From contig JADHWW010000177.1 in NCBI GenBank assembly GCA_016783285.1, positions 1 through 9,853 of the forward strand: a DNA stretch of 9,853 bases. The letters run 5' to 3'. Shown here one piece after another: positions 6,202 through 9,853 of this stretch (the first letter of the stretch is position 1; the number at the start of each line of letters is the position of its first letter). The notes under the pieces were generated by a model, which searched no databases, had not been told where the DNA came from, and worked only from the letters and a program-made list of their open reading frames with translations. Origin of the DNA: Anaerolineae bacterium. Its GTDB lineage: Bacteria > Chloroflexota > Anaerolineae > B4-G1. A program made the translations under genes and the position numbers.

Positions 6202-6244
6202 CTTATGTCAAGTTACAGGCACAAGGGTAAGTAGGTGACATAAG
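6202..6244. repeat. 9-bp inverted repeat CTTATGTCA / TGACATAAG with nested stem
   Basis: Perfect 9-bp arms enclose a 25-nt loop that itself contains TTAC (6213-6216) and GTAA (6227-6230), allowing a two-part hairpin. The word TTGACATAA recurs on the plus strand at 5780-5788 and inverted at 6204-6212. No T-run follows on either strand. Its role is unknown. Confidence 0.55.
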
Positions 6245-6295
6245 ATATATAGTCGGAAGTTAGTACGGGAAAGAGTAGGGGGGTGGTTTATAGCC

Positions 6296-6336
6296 TGTCA
6301 TTCTTCGCCTCCACTGCGCTCCGGCTCAGAATGACA
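6296..6336. repeat. REP-like inverted repeat overlapping the end of the VWA gene
   Basis: TGTCATTCT and AGAATGACA form perfect 9-bp arms around a GC-rich centre of 23 nt containing GCGCTCCGGCTC. The pattern resembles the widespread GTCATTCTGAGC...GAAGAATGAC type of dispersed intergenic repeat that I know from environmental genomes. Its right arm contains the stop codon and last codons of the 959-residue gene. It may form a 3' hairpin on that mRNA. Confidence 0.7.
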
Positions 6337-9205
6337 CTTCTTCCTTGCGCCCTCGTTTCTGTTTCAGCAATTGGCTGGCTAAAGTCTCTCCCTTGGCACC
6401 ATCCTTGGGAGAGGGAAACTTTTGGTGTGGCGTTGAGGCTGGGGTTGGCGTCCGCTCGGTTGGCGGAAGCGCCGTTGTTTCTGGAGCGACAGTGGATGCA
6501 CCCGCTCTGCTGCGCTCCTCGGCCCGAGACTTGGCCTGGAAGAGGCGACCCACTGGCGATGGAGACTCGACAATGGGGCGGGGTTGGCGGCGTGGCAACC
6601 GCTCCATCACCCAGGCCCGTGCTCGTTCCAGGTCGCGCTGGCCCAGCGCCAGCCGCCGCACGCCTACGTCGAAGGGAAGCAAAAGCGCCGCCAGTCCCAG
6701 CAGATAGGGCCACAGGTCACGGGTGGTTCCTTCTCCCCGCAGAGTGTGAGCGAAAGCCTCGGACGGTTCCTCCAGCACCGCCCCACCCCCCAGTTCGGCA
6801 AGATACACCAGATACGTTGGATCCCCCTCCAACGCGGCGTACTCGGGCGAGTAACCCATCACCCAACCGCTGGTGAGTGCCACGGCAGGCTCAGCAGGCT
6901 CGAAAGCCTGCCCCACGAGCGAACCGGTCAACCGCATCAGGTAGGCCCCCTCCACCTGGGGCGTGAACCTTCCCTCGTAGCGGCCCGGCGCGATTTGTGC
7001 TAATCTCACTTGCACCGGTTCGCCTTCTGGCCCGACTACGCTCACGCTTGCGTCCAACCCGTTGACGAAAGCCCCGCTCTCATCCACTGCATCCACCGTG
7101 ACGTGGGCCTCCTCCCCCTCCAGCGCGACCGTGACCTCCACCGGCACGTCGGCCCGCTCCACAATCGTCCAGCGCACCGCCTGGGTCCAGAAGCGGGAGA
7201 AACCATCCCACTCCACCCACGCTCGTGCCCAGCGGCCGGTCGCGTCAGAGGTCCAGGCCACGGCCCGGCCCAGCCCGTATTGCCAGGCCGCCAGCAACGG
7301 GTCGTCCTGGTGGGTCGCGAGGAGCACACGAGCAGCCGGCTTGGGCGTGGTGGCGACATAGCCCGCTAGTTGCGGTACCGTCTCAATGCCGGTGAGAATT
7401 GGGCTGACAGAGGTCTGCCGGGGATAGAATGGTTCCTCAATGATATAGGAGCGCTTCGCCAGTTGCGTCTCCTCAGCAAAAATGACCGGCAGGTTGGCGG
7501 CGCGGTCGGTAAAGTGGTAGCGCCCATTGCCCAGCGCGGCGATTTCCTCCAGGAAACGCAGGTCTGGCCCGGCGCCGATGGCGACGGTACTGAGTGTAAT
7601 GTTCTGGGCCGCGATTTCTTCCTCGACCAATTCCCGCACCCCCTGCTGGTGCTCGGAGTCAGAGCCATCGGACAGGAGGATAATGTGACGGACGGGCTTG
7701 TCGGAGTCGGCCAGATAGATTAGCGCCTCCTGGAGACTCTCGCGTACATAGATGCCACCGCCGCCAGCCTGGAGGCGAGTCACCTGGCCTATCATCTCCT
7801 CGCGCTGGCTGCCGGGCAAGGGGCCAATGACGTCGGCCGGGCGGTCGTCAAAGGCGATGACGGTGATTTCGTCCAGGTCGGTGATCAGTTCGGCGACGCG
7901 GGCGGCCGCTTCCCCGGCCAGTCGTATTTTCTGCACCCCACCCTCTTGCGCCGCCATACTGCCAGATTTGTCAATCACGACGATGATGGACATCGGTGGG
8001 AAGCGCTCCGGATCGTGGATGGTCATCTCGACCGGGAGGGTTTCCTCCAAGGGCGTGCCGTACCAGCCCCCCACCCCATAGGCGTGCGGCCCGCCGACGG
8101 TCACCAGCCCACCGCCCAGGTCGCGCACGTAGGACTGGAGCGCGGCCAGCGCCCGTGGAGAGAGCGATTGGGCCGGCGTATCCACCAGCACGATGGCGGC
8201 GTATTCGGCCAGGCCCGCCGGATCGGAGGCCAATGCGCCGGGGGTACTCTCACGCACGTCCAGCCCGGCAGATTGCAGTGCCGCGCGTAGATGCTCGCTC
8301 TCGGCAGGGTCGGCGGCAACGATGAGGACACGAGGCAGCCCTTCGACCATCGTGAAGGCAGAGAGCGTATTGTTCTGCGGGTAGGTGTCAGCGGCAGGCG
8401 CAAGGTAGGCGCGGAAGGAGGTAAACCCGGGCTCGTTGGCCGTGAGAGGGATGGCAAAGGTATTGGGGCCGGGGTTGAGATGTACCTGCTCCTGCGCCAC
8501 GACGTTCTCCCTGGCCAGGATGGTCAATACGGCTTCCATACCAGCCGTGGCGTAGGCAGTGACGGAAAGGGTGAACTCTTCATCCTGGTGCAACCGGTCA
8601 GGGGCAGCCAGTTTGGACAGCCAGGCTTCGTTTTGCAACGTGGCGTCGAGCGGCATTACGTCTACTTGCACACCCTGGGCGTGGGCCAACCGCACCGCCC
8701 GTTCGGCCTCGCCCAGCGTGGGGCGACCGTCGGACAGAATGACTAGACGATGGGCGGAGCCTGCGGGAAAAAGTGCCATTCCCAACCGGAGCGCTCCCTC
8801 CAGGTCGGTCTGGTGGGCGTGGGGGATGGAGGCGATTTCACCCAGTTCACCGCCACCCATTATCGGGCGCTCCACCAGCGCGTCGGCCCCAAAGAGCACG
8901 AGGGCAGCGCGGTCGTCAGGCCTCATCGTCGCCAGCGCTTTTTCGACGAAAGCCAGCGCCCGCTCACGCTCCGGCTCTGGGACGCTGTCGGAAACGTCCA
9001 CCAGGAAGACGACTGCCAGTTCGTCACCGCCGTGGACGGACTGGGCTCCGGCCAAGCTAAAGACGATCAAGAGCGCGATCAGGCAGCGCAGGCCCATCGC
9101 GGCCCAGGCTCGCCCGCGCCCGTAGCGCCCCACCGACCAACCCAGGTAGGCAAAGTAGGGCAGGGCTATGAGGAGAAGCAGAAAGAATAGTTGAGTAAAG
9201 GTCAT
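6326..9205 (-). CDS. Large membrane protein with two VWA domains and a GATase1-like domain
   Basis: This 959-residue protein starts with two transmembrane helices (about 4-22 and 36-54). VWA domain 1 (about 62-190) has a complete metal-binding MIDAS set: Asp70, Ser72, Ser74, Thr133 and Asp159. A beta-rich stretch (about 205-285) leads to a class I glutamine-amidotransferase-like fold (about 290-395, GGGLVTVGGPHAYG) without an evident catalytic Cys. VWA domain 2 (about 403-580) has Asp412, Ser414, Ser416 and Asp513, but where a Thr is usual the sequence is GGGGIYVRESL. A beta-sandwich region follows (about 685-775), then a membrane helix (about 831-848) and a Pro/Ser/Arg-rich tail. The plan fits BatA-type VWA/GATase-like membrane proteins; VWA domains mediate metal-dependent protein contacts, but the function here is unknown. 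ATG is the only start after the in-frame stop at 9215-9217; no clear Shine-Dalgarno precedes it. The last codons lie in a repeat. Confidence 0.9.
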   Translation of the reverse strand: MTFTQLFFLLLLIALPYFAYLGWSVGRYGRGRAWAAMGLRCLIALLIVFSLAGAQSVHGGDELAVVFLVDVSDSVPEPERERALAFVEKALATMRPDDRAALVLFGADALVERPIMGGGELGEIASIPHAHQTDLEGALRLGMALFPAGSAHRLVILSDGRPTLGEAERAVRLAHAQGVQVDVMPLDATLQNEAWLSKLAAPDRLHQDEEFTLSVTAYATAGMEAVLTILARENVVAQEQVHLNPGPNTFAIPLTANEPGFTSFRAYLAPAADTYPQNNTLSAFTMVEGLPRVLIVAADPAESEHLRAALQSAGLDVRESTPGALASDPAGLAEYAAIVLVDTPAQSLSPRALAALQSYVRDLGGGLVTVGGPHAYGVGGWYGTPLEETLPVEMTIHDPERFPPMSIIVVIDKSGSMAAQEGGVQKIRLAGEAAARVAELITDLDEITVIAFDDRPADVIGPLPGSQREEMIGQVTRLQAGGGGIYVRESLQEALIYLADSDKPVRHIILLSDGSDSEHQQGVRELVEEEIAAQNITLSTVAIGAGPDLRFLEEIAALGNGRYHFTDRAANLPVIFAEETQLAKRSYIIEEPFYPRQTSVSPILTGIETVPQLAGYVATTPKPAARVLLATHQDDPLLAAWQYGLGRAVAWTSDATGRWARAWVEWDGFSRFWTQAVRWTIVERADVPVEVTVALEGEEAHVTVDAVDESGAFVNGLDASVSVVGPEGEPVQVRLAQIAPGRYEGRFTPQVEGAYLMRLTGSLVGQAFEPAEPAVALTSGWVMGYSPEYAALEGDPTYLVYLAELGGGAVLEEPSEAFAHTLRGEGTTRDLWPYLLGLAALLLPFDVGVRRLALGQRDLERARAWVMERLPRRQPRPIVESPSPVGRLFQAKSRAEERSRAGASTVAPETTALPPTERTPTPASTPHQKFPSPKDGAKGETLASQLLKQKRGRKEEVSF

Positions 9206-9208
9206 TTT

Positions 9209-9427
9209 ATGACATCAAGTTTGACCAATCCAGTAGCCCACCGCCGGCAGCAAGTCACAGCTCGGCTGGCCCGCGAGGCGTTTGGGATGTGGGGCGACCG
9301 TGACCCCGACGAGTATCTGGCGCACAGTCGAGTCAGATTGGCTTTCCGTGACCAAGAGGTCGAGGATGCCAGAATGGGAACCCTTCCCCTCGTCTCCTTG
9401 TCTCCTTGTCACCTTGTCCCCCTCTGA
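9209..9427 (+). CDS. Small antitoxin-like protein, orphan and probably 3' degraded
   Basis: The 72-codon frame starts with ATG preceded by AAAGG 7 nt upstream. Residues about 6-40 (NPVAHRRQQVTARLAREAFG then MWGDRDPDEYL) recall the short VapB-like antitoxins with a basic N-terminal part and a G-x-W-x-DR-D motif. This resemblance is from memory of the family style, not a search. From about residue 57 on (TLPLVSLSPCHLVPL) the peptide is encoded by an octamer tract, so the original C-terminus may be lost. No PIN-domain or other toxin frame follows. The gene lies opposite to both neighbours: its start is 3 bp from the start of the 959-residue gene and its end overlaps the BatA-like gene by 19 bp. 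It could instead be a non-coding remnant. Confidence 0.45.
   Translation: MTSSLTNPVAHRRQQVTARLAREAFGMWGDRDPDEYLAHSRVRLAFRDQEVEDARMGTLPLVSLSPCHLVPL
9388..9419. repeat. Octamer tandem repeat CCTTGTCT supplying two gene ends
   Basis: Four 8-nt units follow in series: CCTCGTCT, CCTTGTCT, CCTTGTCA and CCTTGTCC. The stop codon of the minus-strand BatA-like gene (TCA read on plus at 9409-9411) and its last residues lie in it, as does the C-terminal part of the plus-strand antitoxin-like frame. Tracts of this sequence style recur between genes in several bacterial groups. Confidence 0.8.
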
Positions 9428-9853
9428 TACACCCACCACTCGACGACGAGCACTCCCCACGCCGCCCCCGCCAGCCACGGCCAGAACTCGCGGCGGCCTT
9501 GCTCTTCCCGCGTCGCAGCCGTCACCTCCGCCTGCCCGACTCGCACCACTTTTCGCGGCACAATGTTCGATTCGGCCTCGTCAAACAGGTTTACGGCCAG
9601 AACGGCGGATTGCAGGACAGTATCGGATTGGTCCAACTGCTCAACCAGGTAGACGCCCAGTTGGCCGGTGGCGGCAAAGACAGGCGGCTCCTCGCCGACC
9701 GGGAGCGTGTGGCGGCTGCCGTCCGGCGCGGTGACAATGATCTCTGTGGCTTCGGGATGGGGCTGGATGGGGACAGGATCGCCGGGGCGAATGAGGCCCG
9801 GGAGCGCCGCCGCCCCTCGCGGGAGAAGCCAATTGGTCAGGTTGGCGGTGAGG
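9409..9853 (-). CDS. BatA/VWA-type membrane protein, C-terminal end (5' truncated by window)
   Basis: The frame runs in from the right edge, so 147 C-terminal residues are visible with the N-terminus missing. A beta-rich extracytoplasmic part (LTANLTNWLLPRG, then IIVTAPDGSRHTLPVG, ATGQLGVYLVEQ and AVLAVNLFDEAESNIVPR) leads to one membrane helix near the end (about 122-140, EFWPWLAGAAWGVLVVEWW), followed by a short basic tail. This layout and the EWWVY ending resemble the C-terminus of BatA/VWA membrane proteins, whose N-terminal BatA and VWA domains would lie outside the window. It is on the same strand as the 959-residue VWA protein, 203 bp upstream of it, so the two may belong to one cluster despite the intervening opposite-strand frame. 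Its last residues (RGTR) and stop come from the octamer repeat, suggesting the natural end was replaced. Family fairly likely; function unknown. Confidence 0.75.
   Translation of the reverse strand, partial: LTANLTNWLLPRGAAALPGLIRPGDPVPIQPHPEATEIIVTAPDGSRHTLPVGEEPPVFAATGQLGVYLVEQLDQSDTVLQSAVLAVNLFDEAESNIVPRKVVRVGQAEVTAATREEQGRREFWPWLAGAAWGVLVVEWWVYQRGTR

Larger units (their letters stand above)
5910..6295. other. Intergenic region without a supported gene
   Basis: Frames here give no protein with recognisable domains. The stretch holds instead a palindrome, a long imperfect inverted repeat, a small dyad GGCT-AA-AGCC at 6010-6019, and another inverted repeat near 6202-6244. I looked for a tmRNA or tRNA: there is no convincing tRNA cloverleaf and no tmRNA-like start. 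The density of dyads suggests either degraded repeat elements or an uncharacterised structured RNA. Confidence 0.6.

Noticed and set aside
6190..6212. Minus-strand promoter with TTGACA at 6212-6207
   Set aside because: At 17 bp downstream the sequence is GGCAAT, a poor -10 element, and no gene starts at a sensible distance.
6202..6244. Terminal inverted repeat of a complete insertion sequence
   Set aside because: No transposase frame exists nearby and the outer bases and candidate target duplications do not match.
5934..6295. A tmRNA (ssrA) or tRNA gene near smpB
   Set aside because: I found no tRNA-like ends, no CCA-type 3' end with acceptor pairing, and no plausible tag-coding frame; a TTCGA-like run on the minus strand near 6021 lacks the rest of a cloverleaf.
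6283..6876. A 197-codon plus-strand frame rich in Pro and Arg
   Set aside because: It is antisense to the C-terminal tail of the VWA gene and begins in the REP-like region; low-complexity composition only.
9215..9478. An 87-codon minus-strand frame between the two VWA genes
   Set aside because: It overlaps the BatA-like C-terminus in another frame, runs through the octamer repeat, and shows no domain; the opposite-strand antitoxin-like frame fits coding character better.

Overview
The window looks like chromosomal DNA from an uncultured or environmental member of the Chloroflexota, probably Anaerolineae-like. I infer this from protein style and architecture, not from a database search. The clues are a PTPS-related membrane protein with duplicated C-terminal beta-domains, large multi-VWA membrane proteins of the BatA type, a stand-alone two-domain S1 protein, and many short 7-8 nt tandem tracts and palindromic elements between genes. 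I see no rRNA, tRNA, CRISPR array, transposase or prophage gene. The left end is open in the first gene and the right end is open in the last.

Layout. Bases 1-1877 (+) are the C-terminal part of a large PTPS-related membrane protein. It converges on a minus-strand block. That block, in transcription order from right to left, holds two tandem S41 C-terminal processing peptidases (5786-4605 and 4553-3258), then smpB (3258-2800, overlapping the second peptidase as TAATG), then after a probable terminator an S1-domain RNA-binding protein (2610-1906). The S1 gene has its own promoter, which matches the sigma-70 consensus exactly. Bases about 5787-6295 carry no convincing gene but are dense in palindromes and inverted repeats. 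Bases 9205-6326 (-) encode a 959-residue membrane protein with two VWA domains around a GATase1-like fold. A small plus-strand antitoxin-like gene (9209-9427) sits between it and the C-terminal end of a BatA/VWA-type membrane protein (minus, open at the right edge).

How the genes may work together. SmpB is the protein partner of tmRNA in trans-translation, which tags stalled nascent proteins at their C-terminus. S41/Prc-type proteases recognise C-terminal tails, and E. coli Prc/Tsp degrades ssrA-tagged proteins in the periplasm. Two membrane-anchored S41 proteases leading into smpB with a start/stop overlap therefore suggest an operon linking tagging with tail-specific degradation. The S1 protein next door is also ribosome/RNA related but appears separately transcribed. 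The right-hand VWA genes look like the end of a BatA-type cluster of unknown function.

The most unusual structural theme is that short repeats lie at gene ends or inside genes. One REP-like inverted repeat supplies the stop codon of the 959-residue gene, and one octamer tract supplies the stop of the BatA-like gene and the tail of the antitoxin-like gene. An in-frame heptamer tract lies inside the PTPS-related gene. A perfect 15-bp hairpin fills the gap between the two peptidase genes and ends one base from a Shine-Dalgarno sequence.
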